Source of the DNA: Actinernus sp. WN-2022
Lineage: Eukaryota > Cnidaria > Anthozoa > Actiniaria > Actinernidae
Direction: 5' to 3'
Assembly: GCA_030867875.1 (NCBI GenBank)
Contig: JAOWCC010001634.1
Location: 136,668,365 to 136,732,364, forward strand
Length of the DNA stretch: 64,000 nucleotides
In this document: in pieces, positions 1 to 9,363 of the stretch
How the letters are laid out: the number at the start of each line of letters is the position of its first letter
How positions within the stretch are numbered: the stretch's first letter is position 1
Made by a program: the position numbers and the translations under genes
Notes under the pieces: model-generated
Told to the model about the DNA's origin: nothing
Databases searched by the model: none
Seen by the model: the letters and a program-made list of their open reading frames with translations, nothing else

Positions 1-170
1 TGCTAAGGTAAACTGATATTATACGCTTTATTTTCATGCTAGCCAATCACGGGACGGCAAGTAAACACGCAATGCATGGACCAATCACGAACAGAAGTAA
101 TTCGTGATTGCTTTTACTTGAACCAGTCATGAGGTAAAGTAAACACAATCATCGATAACCGAAGCAGAAA

Positions 171-443
171 ACAGTCACGTGCTGATATAATACAGTCACG
201 TGCTGATACAATACTGTCACGTGCTGATATAATACAGTCACGTGCTGATATAATACAGTCACGTGCTGATATAATACAGTCACGTGCTGATACAATACTG
301 TCACGTGCTAATATAAAACAGTCACGTGCTGATATAATACAGTCACGTGCTAATATAATACTGTCACGTGCTGATATAATACAGTCACGTGCTGATATAA
401 TACAGTCACGTGCTGATATAATACAGTCACGTGCTGATACAAT
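171..443. repeat. 21-bp tandem repeat, 13 units, each with a CACGTG E-box
   Basis: Thirteen exact-length 21-bp units follow one another without spacers. Each has the core GTCACGTGCTGATA followed by a variable TAAT/CAAT tail. A few units carry single changes (ACTG for ACAG, CTAATA for CTGATA). The same array with the same right flank recurs at 43560-43769, so this is the internal satellite of a dispersed repeat, not a local slippage product. CACGTG is the palindromic E-box bound by bHLH-zip factors in animals; whether it is bound here is unknown. Confidence 0.95.
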
Positions 444-700
444 ACTTCGTTAACGAATGAATTGAGCTCGTGATCGCCATGGGAAAGGCGTTGCCATGGA
501 TGCTAGATGGCAAGCTATCTTTAAAAACGCTGTTTTAGAAAGATTGACCTGACAATCCATTGGAGGTGGAAAATAGCATTTACAAACAGGTTTTGCTAAT
601 AACACTGGCCGATCTCGTACAATTGCCTTTAAATATATGAATTAAGATTTATTTGCCACACAGTAACACGTGATTGCAGTCCTGCAAAAGGTCCATTGTT
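444..700 (+). repeat. right flank of dispersed repeat family A
   Basis: The stretch from CTTCGTTAACGAATG through CCATGGGAAAGGCGTTGCC is repeated almost exactly after the second satellite at 43770-43900. The part from GCATTTACAAACAGG to CCTGCAAAAGGTCCATT recurs at 62520-62650, and diverged in inverted orientation at 44560-44735. Three or more copies in 64 kb indicate a transposable element, probably non-autonomous. Its termini could not be fixed. Confidence 0.75.
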
Positions 701-903
701 GTATCATTTGAGTCAGTTTGAACATATTATGACGTAATGCATGATCCATAAGGTGTACAGTGAATTGGAAAAATATATACCATTTGTTTTTTACAAGTAA
801 AATGATAATACTAAACGTAAACGGTCCGAATCAGAAAGTGAGAAATATGTATGGCTTTGTTGTAAAATATTAGTTGACCGAGCAAGAACACAGTCGAACT
901 ACT

Positions 904-2589
904 TTACAGAGTAGTTCGTAAACAAGTACAACATTTCCTGTACCGCAGAGTTTCTGTAGAAATAAAATATCAAGTCATACAGTGCGATATTCTCATACAA
1001 TTCAACTTCTTGTCCACTTTCTGTCTGACTTACCCTCGATAGGTCTTCTCCGTTTCCCGTCTAGGTCACGATATGTGTTCGGCTTCCGATCAATAGATTC
1101 TTTTCCTGTGACTCTTTCAGTTGATATCGGCTTTTCTTTGGGATCTTTAGCCTCGGTGTTTTTCAATCGCGGTTCCTCACTGAAATCAGGTTTGTCTTGG
1201 ATAGGACATTGGACATTGTTGAGAATGTGATCTGGACCAGAACCTGTCCAGCGTTTCAAAAGACATTTGTTTTTGAGAGACATTGGTTTCTTACGTCTAG
1301 AATTACTGTCTTTTAAAATACTCTCCTTGCGTCGCCAAGTACCTTCTTGTGCTGTGTCAGGTTTGGTTTGAATTGTATCACCTCCGGTGTCACTGAGAGA
1401 AGAAGGCTTTCCATCAATAGGCGGTGCACCAATATCATGATTTTCTTTTTTAACAACACTCCTGTCCTTCTCACCATGATCTTCTCTTACATCCGGAGGA
1501 ATACCACTGCCTGGGATAGGCGATTTTTCTTGGCCATGGGTATCATGATCTCTCACAAACTTCCGGTGGCTTGTGTTTCCATCTTGAATTTTATCAGATG
1601 GGATGACATCAGCACCTTTATGTGATGACATATATGGATCCTTGATTGTTGAAGTAACAGCTGATTTATATGTGAGGGGTGTCACACTCTTGGATTCTCC
1701 TTTAATTACGCCAGTGTCCGAATTTGCATCAAGCATCCATGATTCCCCATCTCCTTTGATGAGTCTTGCCACAGGAGTAGCGACTGCTGGTGGATGTAAA
1801 ATCACCATTGGTGTTGAACCACATGGTTCACCATCGGCGGATTTTCCAAACAGACACCCATTCCGGAGAGGACTTTGGTCATCTGCTTGCATCCGCTGGT
1901 TCCCCTGGGTAGCAGTCTGTGCTGACTTTTGCACTTGTAGCTCGTACTCATTCAATAATGGGAGAGTAGGAAAGTATGGACCCCGGTTCATATTACTACG
2001 GACTGTACCTGCAAAACGAGAGAAACCCAACGATATACCTGATGCACAAAACCTAAAATATGAGAATTAGCATAACTACGAGTACGAGAACAGCCGAGAT
2101 TTTGAAAACAAAAACGTATTGGCATTTGCTGTCATACTTTTGATTAGCTGTTCCATTAGCTTTAATTACTTACTGTTTTGGTGTTGTACAGTGCAGTTAG
2201 CCCATTTGGTGAGTCTGATGTGATCGGACGTATAGTAGCCGTAGCCGGGTCCGTCCAATAGGTGACATGCATCAGATTCGACAGTTATCTCAAAGATATA
2301 TTGTTTGTATTCTGTGTCAAGAGAAGGACAAATATTCTCATCAAAAACACAATGGACAGAGATTTCAGTTACGGTCTCAAGACACGTTCTGAGAACATTT
2401 GACATTTCACTCAGATTTTTCCTGCGCAGATCCGTTCGATTTGTCATTTTCGAATTCATCCTTTTCTCAAAACTTACCGATTCCAAACTTGCTCGATGAA
2501 GTAATTAATGATCTTCTGTTGACCATTAGTGGCGTGTATTGTATTGCAAAAAGCAAAAATAAACGCAATATCCATGTGGATAGATTCAT
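904..2589 (-). CDS. unrecognised secreted, charged low-complexity protein (4 exons, 424 aa)
   Basis: I assembled four minus-strand exons: 2589-2478, 2311-2174, 2008-1034 and 953-904. Every junction is GT-AG, with donors GTAAGT (three times) and acceptors preceded by pyrimidine tracts. All three introns are phase 1, and the total of 1275 nt gives an open frame ending in TAA. Exon 1 starts MNLSTW and has a hydrophobic core ILRLFLLFAI, so a signal peptide is likely. Exon 2 gives a compact stretch with two cysteines and an NCT glycosylation sequon. Exon 3 encodes about 325 hydrophilic residues rich in Lys, Ser, Asp, Pro and Gly with basic clusters (RRKK, GKRRRP), looking disordered. The last 16 residues contain a CCTC cluster. 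No transmembrane segment follows the signal. I do not recognise the family. A secreted matrix or processed precursor protein is possible but unproven. Uniform phase-1 introns are typical of extracellular animal proteins. Confidence 0.6.
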
Positions 2590-2637
2590 TTTCAATCAGC
2601 TCTCAGAGCTTCGACAAAATGTGAACATTAGCTGTGA

Positions 2638-2645
2638 TGACGTCA
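2638..2645. promoter_or_regulatory. CRE-like TGACGTCA upstream of the secreted-protein gene
   Basis: A perfect palindromic TGACGTCA lies 49 bp upstream of the proposed ATG at 2589 on the minus strand. This is the consensus CREB/ATF site. No clear TATA box is placed correctly for the same start. Position supports but does not prove a promoter. Confidence 0.4.
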
Positions 2646-3023
2646 CTTTCTAATTGATCATTACGATAGTCGACGTTACATGTACTGGAGATCAAGAAAA
2701 GTGAAAGCTAAGTGTACACAGTAATATTCTCTGCTCGCTTTAATTAGCTTGTAGCAGACTTGTCATATTTAAGTTTTTAATAGCATTTGTTTTTTAACAA
2801 GTGTAATTAATTAATTTGTCATTTTATTTAACTTCCCGTGCCAATGTAAACCTGCGCGCAGGGTTCGTTTAATGACTTTACAAAATAGATTCGATAGTAC
2901 GCGCACTCGGATTGGGTGAAAGCCGTGTTTGAGCGCGCGCTTGATCTACTTGGGAGAATTTACGCTTTGATGATCAAATATAACGAGCGTTTTACCGTGT
3001 TTTTACTTGTTTATTTTATAAAG

Positions 3024-3217
3024 GAAATAGGGAACATTTTTTCGTGTTCCCATAGAGATATAGAAACACTTGTGGAATGTTGGAAGAACTCGAAATAGCA
3101 GTGGAGACACTCGCCCTTAATTCGGGCGCGTGTTCCCATTGCCATTTCTCGTTCTCCCAAACGTCCACTCGTCTTTCTATATATAACTATGGAAACTCGG
3201 GAAATGTTTTCTATTTC
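3024..3217. mobile_element. inverted-repeat MITE, copy 1
   Basis: Left arm GAAATAGGGAACATTTTTTCG with CCATAGAGATATAGAAACAC mirrors the right arm near CTATATATAACTATGG and GAAATGTTTTCTATTTC. A second copy, interrupted in the middle, is at 3612-3991. It is short, has no coding capacity, and is a probable non-autonomous DNA element. Confidence 0.6.
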
Positions 3218-3297
3218 TTCAATCTATGAGACGTGTCAAAGAACACCGCAGCAAAACGCTATGCGCCGCTGGTCGATATGAACGTAGTCTCTCGGAA

Positions 3298-3521
3298 GAG
3301 GGTCTGAATTGGGGGGGTGTCTACATGTCAGTTGTCAGTTAAAATTTGGCCATTTGTCAGTTAGCCCTAGAGAAAATTTACAATGTTTGACCCACAAAAA
3401 CCAAATTTGTCAGTTGTCAGTCATTTTTCGATTGTCAGTTGTCAGTAAAAAAAATCGTCATTTGACAGTTATTGTTAAGCCGGCCGTTTGTCAGTAGTCA
3501 GTTAACCCCATTCAGACCCTC
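3298..3521. mobile_element. 224-bp TIR MITE packed with GTCAGT repeats
   Basis: Ends GAGGGTCTGAATTGGGG and CCCCATTCAGACCCTC are inverted repeats. The inside holds many copies of TGTCAGT, often as the doublet GTCAGTTGTCAGT, almost all in one orientation. No target-site duplication is obvious. Confidence 0.7.
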
Positions 3522-3611
3522 TGGGACTGGGGAGATTGTTCAACTACATGTTTGATTTTCTCGATTTTTATGACGGCTTGAACCGTTTTTGTAAATTAAC
3601 TTTCCTATGGC

Positions 3612-3991
3612 TGAAAGCAGTATTTTTTCACGTTCCCATAGAGCTATAGAAACACTTGTGGAAGATTGACGAACTCGAAATAGCAGTGAAAACACTCGCC
3701 TTTCGGCTCGTGCTCCCACAGCAACAGCAACTTTTTATTTGGTACCTCTAAATATTAAATAGAATATTTAATCGAACAGAGGAATGATTCAAAAAGTATG
3801 GTACAGGCTAACTGAATAGCCGAAGACTAATCTAGGATGTAGTACTTAGAATAAATGAGTATCATATTAAGCTGAAAATGGTCGGTAAAATAAGATGCAC
3901 GAGAAGCTATTTCTTGTTCTCCCAAACTCCCACTCGTGTTTCTATAACTCTATGATAACTCTATGAAAACAAGGACAATGTTTTCTATTTC
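3612..3991. mobile_element. second, interrupted copy of the 3024-3217 MITE
   Basis: 3612-3720 matches the left half of the first copy and about 3897-3991 the right half. The roughly 175 bp between them is absent from copy 1 and is a later insertion of unknown type. Confidence 0.5.
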
Positions 3992-4317
3992 TTAAATAAT
4001 CACACAAACCAAACGTGAAGTTAATAGGAACCAACTTTGGTTAAAAAGCTATTCGTTCTCGTGGGAGACAATCGAATTAATATGATGTAAATATTTTATA
4101 TACTAACTTAACTATTTAATGACATGCAACATTACTTTCATGTAAAGCAGTTGCATATTTAATTGATGTAACTGATTATAAATAAAGACATGTATGTGTG
4201 TTACCTAAGCATGTAAGTCCTTAGTCGATCGTTCTAAAGTTTCACAACAGAATTTAATAGTTGCCAAAAGAGTCGATGATGTGAGAACTCCTTTTTCTTC
4301 TCGGGAAACATGTTACT

Positions 4318-4478
4318 TGTTGAGTCTCATTCATCTGTGAACTAGTTATCTTTAATAAAACTAAACATTCGAAAGCCCATGTACAAACATGTGTTTCCAA
4401 GATGGACGCCACCGGTCTCCCCCAGACCTGAGCCCGCGATACAATTAATGATGCATTGCGCGGCCTGGTAATATAACA
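4318..4478 (-). repeat. 3' LTR of Gypsy element 1
   Basis: 161 bp, starting TGTTGAGTCTC and ending ATATAACA on the plus strand, nearly identical to 8693-8848. TTACT directly before it is the target duplication. Confidence 0.93.
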
Positions 4479-4491
4479 TCTCTTTCCTCTT
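4479..4491 (-). other. polypurine tract of Gypsy element 1
   Basis: On the minus strand AAGAGGAAAGAGA abuts the 3' LTR start, the expected plus-strand primer position. Confidence 0.7.
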
Positions 4492-4631
4492 ATTTGAAAC
4501 TAAAGGGTAACCGTAATATGCATACAAGGTAAACATGACCTTCCAAAACTTAAACACAAGTTCATGCAATGATAACGACAAATGTTCATCTCAGCGTTCA
4601 TGAATCAGTTCTATGTTGTATAAGAGTTTGC

Positions 4632-4862
4632 CTATGCTGGGGGTTTCCTGATCCGACCTGACCTGCGAACCTCAGTTGTAGGCTCTGGCATGGCCTGTAC
4701 GTCAGTAGTACCCGCAGTAGACTTCTCTTGGTCCATGTTTACTGCAACTACCTCTGTGTCCTCTGGTGTTGTAGTAGTTGCTTCTGTTGGTAACACCTTA
4801 CTGGTACTTTGGTCAGGTAACGTATGAATGGGATCAACAGCTAGCAGGGACTGGCATTTCAC
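4632..4862 (-). pseudogene. C-terminal tail of Gypsy element 1 Pol
   Basis: A Thr/Glu/Pro-rich tail of about 76 codons ends in RRSGRIRKPPA. The same kind of ending (RRSGRVRQPPAKL) closes the Pol of the second Gypsy element in this window. It sits in a different frame from the integrase segment upstream, so a one-base shift near 4850 separates them. There is no independent start and it is not a gene of its own. Confidence 0.75.
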
Positions 4863-5586
4863 TACCTTCTTCTCCCCTGCGGTCCTGTAGGTGATCTAGA
4901 TGTCTCTTCCAGATTCTGCCATCCTGGAGTTTTACCAGGAATGTCACTGGGCCTAGTTTTTCTTCTAGCACACCAGGCAGCCATTTGGGGGTCCCTGCGA
5001 AACTCTTTGCCCATACTGGGTCTCCAACAAACAGCATGTACTCTTGACCTCTTGGTGTGCGAATCTCCCTCATCTTCCCTTGGTTGTAGAGTACTTTCTC
5101 TTGTAAGGATGGGTACAACAAATCCAGTCTTGACCTTGGCTTTCTGTTGAATAACAGTTCTGCAGGGGCTGAACCTGTAGTAGACTGGGGTGTTAACCTA
5201 TACCTGGCTAGGAAACGGTGTAGTCTTGTTTCAAGGTCCCCCGAAGTTTTTTTTAGGTTTTCCTTGATGGTCTGAACTGCTCTTTCGAGAAGTCCATTGC
5301 TTGCTGGATGATAGGGTGAGGTCCTGATGTGCTTGATGCCATTCATGACACAGAAGTTTTGAAATTCTTCACTCGTGAATGATGCACCTTTGTCCGAGAC
5401 AATAACATTCGGAACACCATGTGTGGCAAAGCTCTGCCTCAGCTTACCAATCGTTGCTGAAGAAGTTGATGTGGACATTATAAAAGCTTCTGAATACTTG
5501 CTGTGTGCATCAACTATGACCAAGATCATCTTTCCTTCGAAAGGTCCCGCAAAATCAATGTGTAATCGATACCACGGTTTTCCTGG
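4834..5586 (-). pseudogene. Gypsy element 1 integrase catalytic core (cut off by TGA)
   Basis: This is the continuation of Pol in the same frame after the TGA at 5587-5589. It carries the DDE integrase core: first Asp in LVIVDAHSKY, second in VSDKGASF, Glu in GLLERAV. A short C-terminal DNA-binding region follows, with FLVKLQDGRIWKRHLDHL. Integrase inserts element DNA into the host genome. The first ATG (5529) lies inside the domain, so no functional integrase is expected without readthrough of the stop. The end is shifted relative to the tail at 4632-4862. Confidence 0.88.
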
Positions 5587-8166
5587 TCATTCCCATGGGT
5601 GAATACTTGCCCTAGGAGGAGATTTCCTGTTTTCCTGACATGTCTGACAGTCCCGTACCCTTGCTTCGATATCGGCATCAACTCCGGGCCACCAGACATA
5701 ACTCCGTCCTAGTGCTCTCATTCTAGATATCCCTGGGTGTCTCTCATGCAACTCATCTACTATTGCATCTCTACCCGCTGGAGGTATTATCACCCTGGAA
5801 CCCCACAGCACACATCCATTCTGACATGAAAGCTCTCCTTGTCGTTTAGAATAGGGTAGCAGGTGTTCATCGACTTTATCAGGCCACCCTCCCATCACCG
5901 TCTTTAGTACAACTGACAGCACAGGGTCTCTAGCCGTCCAGAAGGCTATGCGCTCTGCGGTCACTGGTGTGCACTGTAGTGTAGTCATTGTTAGAACCAC
6001 CTCCTCTGGGGTTGGTACCTGATTCGGTGTCTCATTCAGTGGTAAACGACTTAGTCCATCTGCATTGCCCATCTGAGGCCCTGGCTGGTACTCTAGATGG
6101 TACTGATAATTGGCTAGAGTTAAAGCCCATCGCTGAATCCTGGAGCTTGCCATGGAAGAGATTGCTTTATCCTCTTTCAGCAAACCCAGTAGTGGTTTGT
6201 GGTCTGTCTTGACTGTAAACTTGAGACCATAAATGTATTTATGGAACTTAGTTACTCCAAAGATCAGTGCTAAACCTTCTCTCTCAATCTGAGCATACTG
6301 TCTTTCAGCCTGAGCTAATGTCCTCGATGCAAATGCTATGGGTCGCTCTGATCCATCTTCCAGCCTGTGGGATAGAACTGCCCCGACCCCATATGGAGAA
6401 GCCGCATCACAGTGTAACAGGAGGGGCAGTGCTGGATTATAGTGTACTAGCAACTGCTGTGACTGAAGAAGTATCTTCGACTCTTCAAATGCCTTCTGCT
6501 GCGTTGGCCCCCACTGCCCCTCTGCATCTTGGTGAAGCAACTGGTACAGTGGTGCTATCACAGTGCTTAGGTTCTTCAAGAACTTGTGATAGTAGTTGAG
6601 TAAGCCTAAGTAGCTTCTCAGTTCTGCAGTATCCGTTGGCGGTGGAGCCTTCTCAATGGCCCGCACCTTCTCTGGAGTCGGATGAATACCCTGTGCATCA
6701 ATGACATGCCCCAGGTATGTAACTGAATCTTGCTTGAAGACACATTTTTCTCCTTTGAGTCGTAGACCTGCTGTTTCTAAACGCCTAAGTACCCCCTGGA
6801 GATTTGCATTGTGCTCTTCAGCTGTTCTCCCTGTCACCAAAATGTCATCTATGTAAACAGCTGTCATCGGTACTCCATGGACAACTTGTTCCATGGTCCT
6901 TTGGAAAATCCCAGATGCTGCTGAGATTCCATAAGGAAGTCTGGTATACACAAACAGTCCTTTGTTTGTATTAATTGCTGTAAGAAGCTGAGATTCGTCA
7001 TCTAGGGTCAGCTGTTGATATGCATGACTTAAGTCCAATTGGGTGAAGTATTTGTCTCCAGACAGCTTGGCATATAGATCCTCAACATTTGGTATTGGGT
7101 AGCTATCGGTCCTCACTGCTCTATTAACTGTTAGCTTATAATCACCACAGATGCGGATTTCCCCCGAAGCTTTGAGAACTGGGACTATAGGTGAGGCCCA
7201 GTCTGCAAATGTTACAGGCTTGATGACTCCCTCTCGCTCGAGCCGTTCCAATTCTGCGTCCACTTTCTCTCTAAGTGCCAATGGCACTGTTCTAGGCTTC
7301 ATGAACTTTGGTGGAAGTTCGGCGTCAACACTAAGATTCACTCTCTTTCCAATAAGGGTACCCAACCCTGGCTTAAAAAGATCTGGGTACTGCACTTCAT
7401 ATGGCTCTCTTTCTGTGCTGACTTTGTATACTCTAGTCCAGTCTATTTGCAGCTTGTCAAGCCAGTCTCTTCCTAGTAAGTTTGGTCCAGGGCCTAACAC
7501 TACAAGTAGTGGCAACCTGATGGTTTTTCCTCCTTCAGTGATCTCAAGCTCCGACTTGCCAATCGGTTTGATAATTTCTCCTGAATAAGTGCGAAGGTTT
7601 GGTAGCTCAGAAGTGTTGAGTACCAAAGTCTCTTTCCCTTCCTCCAAGGCCTGAAATTGCTGCTCGCTGATTAAGGTGGAAGTTGCCCCCGTGTCTATTT
7701 CTAGAGTAGTAGCAATTCCATTAAGTTCCAGGGAACACTTATAAGGTTGCACATAACCCTTTGTGCTGGGTGGAGATGCTGTCTGGTACAAATCTAGGTT
7801 GTAAGCATCCAGATATTGTTGTGGAGTGTCCACTGGATGTTTAGTATCATGAAGGTCTTGAGTCACAAAGTTAGTATGTTTGTCATCACGTGATCTGCAT
7901 ACCTTGGCGAAATGGTTTTTCTTCTTGCAATCTCTGCACTCTTTACCCCATGCTGGACATTTTGTTTTGCTTTCATGTGGCCAATTTCCCCCACAACCAT
8001 AACAAATTGAGAACTGCTTCTTATCCTTCCGGCTATCAGGGTTTCTTTTCCCGTTGTGTTGTTTATGGAAAGTAAGTTTATTTACCTTAGCTTCACCCGG
8101 AGCCATTGAGGATACCATAATGTTTGCCTGAGCAGTAGCTGCCTCCAATGCACGTCCATATTTCAT
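5587..8166 (-). pseudogene. Gypsy element 1 Pol: protease, reverse transcriptase, RNase H, integrase zinc domain
   Basis: An 859-codon frame. In order: two CCHC-like zinc knuckles of Gag nucleocapsid (residues about 53-90, CYGCGG and CRDCKKKNHF), aspartic protease with DTGA near residue 158, reverse transcriptase with YIDD near 438, RNase H with HCDAAS near 586 and TDHKPL later, and the integrase HHCC zinc domain near 808 (HERHPG, CQTCQ). The enzymes copy element RNA to DNA. The frame ends at an in-frame TGA just before the integrase core; the sequence after it continues in the same frame, so this is a nonsense mutation. The N-terminal part belongs to Gag by homology, and the shift from the Gag frame lies near 8160. 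Confidence 0.92.
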
Positions 8167-8638
8167 CAGTCTCTAACTTTAATTTCAGTTCTGTTAAACC
8201 CCTTTCTCTTACTTTTGGGTGTGAGCACTTCTGGATAATTTGAGACTTTATTTCTTTGTCTAAATCAGTAAACTCACAGTTTTTCGCCAGCTGCCTTAGT
8301 CTTGCTGCGAACTTGTCCAAGGTTTCTCCTGGAGCCTGGCTAGCTTGTCGGAAGAGATATATCTCGTACTCCACGTTTCGTTTTGGCGCGTAATAGTTGT
8401 TTAGCCTTTGCTTCAGCTCATCATACGACTCTTTATCGCTATGTTCCAGGTGCGACAGGTTAATCTCAAAGACTTCCTCTCCAGCGTAGTGAAGCAGGAC
8501 GGCCTTTTTCTTCTCATTCTCGGAGATACTTTGAGCCACTAAATAATTATCGAGGCGAGCAACCCACTTTTGCCATCTGTTCGCCGCCGACTCGCTCGGA
8601 GTTGGTTCAAAAGGCTTCAAACTGTGGTGAAGTTCCAT
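8093..8638 (-). pseudogene. Gypsy element 1 Gag, N-terminal part
   Basis: Starts MELHHSLKPFEP, 55 nt downstream of the 5' LTR. It includes a capsid-like helical region with YDELKQRLNNYYAPKRN and FRQASQAPGETLDKFAARLR, typical of Gypsy Gag. The real homology leaves this frame near 8160, where the following frame begins YGRALEAATAQ; the last 20 or so residues here are out-of-frame. Gag packages the element RNA into particles. Confidence 0.85.
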
Positions 8639-8677
8639 ATCTTGTCCTTCAAACTTGCTACGTGGATGCCAAAACTT

Positions 8678-8690
8678 ATCCTCGTCGCCA
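8678..8690 (-). other. primer binding site, tRNA-Ser(GCT) type
   Basis: On the minus strand TGGCGACGAGGAT begins two bases after the 5' LTR. It is complementary to the 3' end (including CCA) of animal tRNA-Ser-GCT as I recall it. The second Gypsy element uses the same 13 nt. Confidence 0.75.
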
Positions 8691-8692
8691 AT

Positions 8693-8848
8693 TGTTGAGT
8701 CTCATTCAACTGTGAACTAGTTATCTTTAATAAAACTAAACATACGAAAGCCCATGTACAAACATGTGTTTCCAAGATGGACGCCACCGGTCTCCCCCAG
8801 ACCTGAGCCCGCGATACAATTAATGATGCGCGGCCTGGTAATATAACA
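8693..8848 (-). repeat. 5' LTR of Gypsy element 1
   Basis: 156 bp, pair of 4318-4478. Its outer end is fused to the 9-bp target duplication of the MITE at 8850-9350. It contains a TTTAATAAAACTAAAC region on the plus strand. Confidence 0.93.
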
Positions 8849-8849
8849 T

Positions 8850-9350
8850 TACACAGCGGTCAAACGTCTGCGCATGTGTCAAAAGTCTTGCAACAACAAC
8901 CTATAGAGGTTTTGCACCACCACGTGATGGCAGCCATGTTGGTGGCCAGAACAATAGAATGTTATTCCTTTGAGATTTAATTTTTCACATGATTGAACAA
9001 GTCTCATTGTTCTGGCCACCAACATGGCTGCCATCACGTGGTGGTGCAAAACCTCTATTCCAAAACAAATTCAAAGCGAGCCGGCGGCCGTCACTGTTCA
9101 CAAACCCGCTTTCAAACCTTGAGAACTTCTTTGGTAAATTACGAAAATTTTGGGTAAACTCACAGTTTGAAGTTTGTTCAATTTCTCGTCGACTGTGAAA
9201 ATAAAAAGCTTAACTTTCACGTATTTTTCTTAACTTTTGGGGGTAGAAGTTCACTGTAATAGGTTTTAAGGTAAATTTGCGCGGGAAATTCGCGCGGCCG
9301 CCCACCAGACTGACCGTAATACGCACGCGCAGACGTTTGACCGCTGTGTG
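8850..9350. mobile_element. MITE with 9-bp TSD (Mutator-like), member 1
   Basis: Terminal inverted repeats ACACAGCGGTCAAACGTCTG and CAGACGTTTGACCGCTGTGT. A 9-bp duplication ATATAACAT flanks it at 8841-8849 and 9351-9359. Related copies are at 29697-30016 and 62951-63273. The duplication length fits Mutator-like elements. It inserted across the end of the Gypsy LTR. Without the fold-back insert at 8903-9058 it would be about 350 bp, close to the other copies. Confidence 0.88.
8903..9058. mobile_element. fold-back MITE nested in the 8850-9350 MITE
   Basis: Arms of about 53 bp (8903-8955 and 9006-9058) are near-perfect inverted repeats, with core CCACCACGTGATGGCAGCCA. The loop is about 50 bp. 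The copy of the host MITE at 29697-30016 lacks this insert, which proves it is a separate later insertion. The target duplication is at most 2-3 bp and unclear. Confidence 0.85.
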
Positions 9351-9363
9351 ATATAACATTACT

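Larger units (their letters stand above)
4318..8848 (-). mobile_element. Gypsy-type LTR retrotransposon (element 1), slightly decayed
   Basis: The element lies on the minus strand with LTRs at 4318-4478 and 8693-8848. They differ by two substitutions and one 5-bp gap. The order is Gag, protease, reverse transcriptase, RNase H, integrase, as in Metaviridae-like Gypsy elements. A primer site of 13 nt next to the 5' LTR matches the 3' end of animal tRNA-Ser(GCT), and a purine tract precedes the 3' LTR. The 5-bp target duplication TTACT is at 4313-4317 and at 9359-9363; the right copy was pushed away by the MITE at 8850-9350. Coding is broken by one frameshift between Gag and Pol, one in-frame TGA at 5587-5589, and a frameshift near 4850. 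It is young but not autonomous as read. Confidence 0.93.

Noticed and set aside
171..443. CRISPR-like array
   Set aside because: Units follow directly without unique spacers and the DNA is from an animal; it is a satellite.
1347..2070. Plus-strand open frames over the secreted-protein gene
   Set aside because: Antisense shadows of exon 3; no splice signals or homology on the plus strand.
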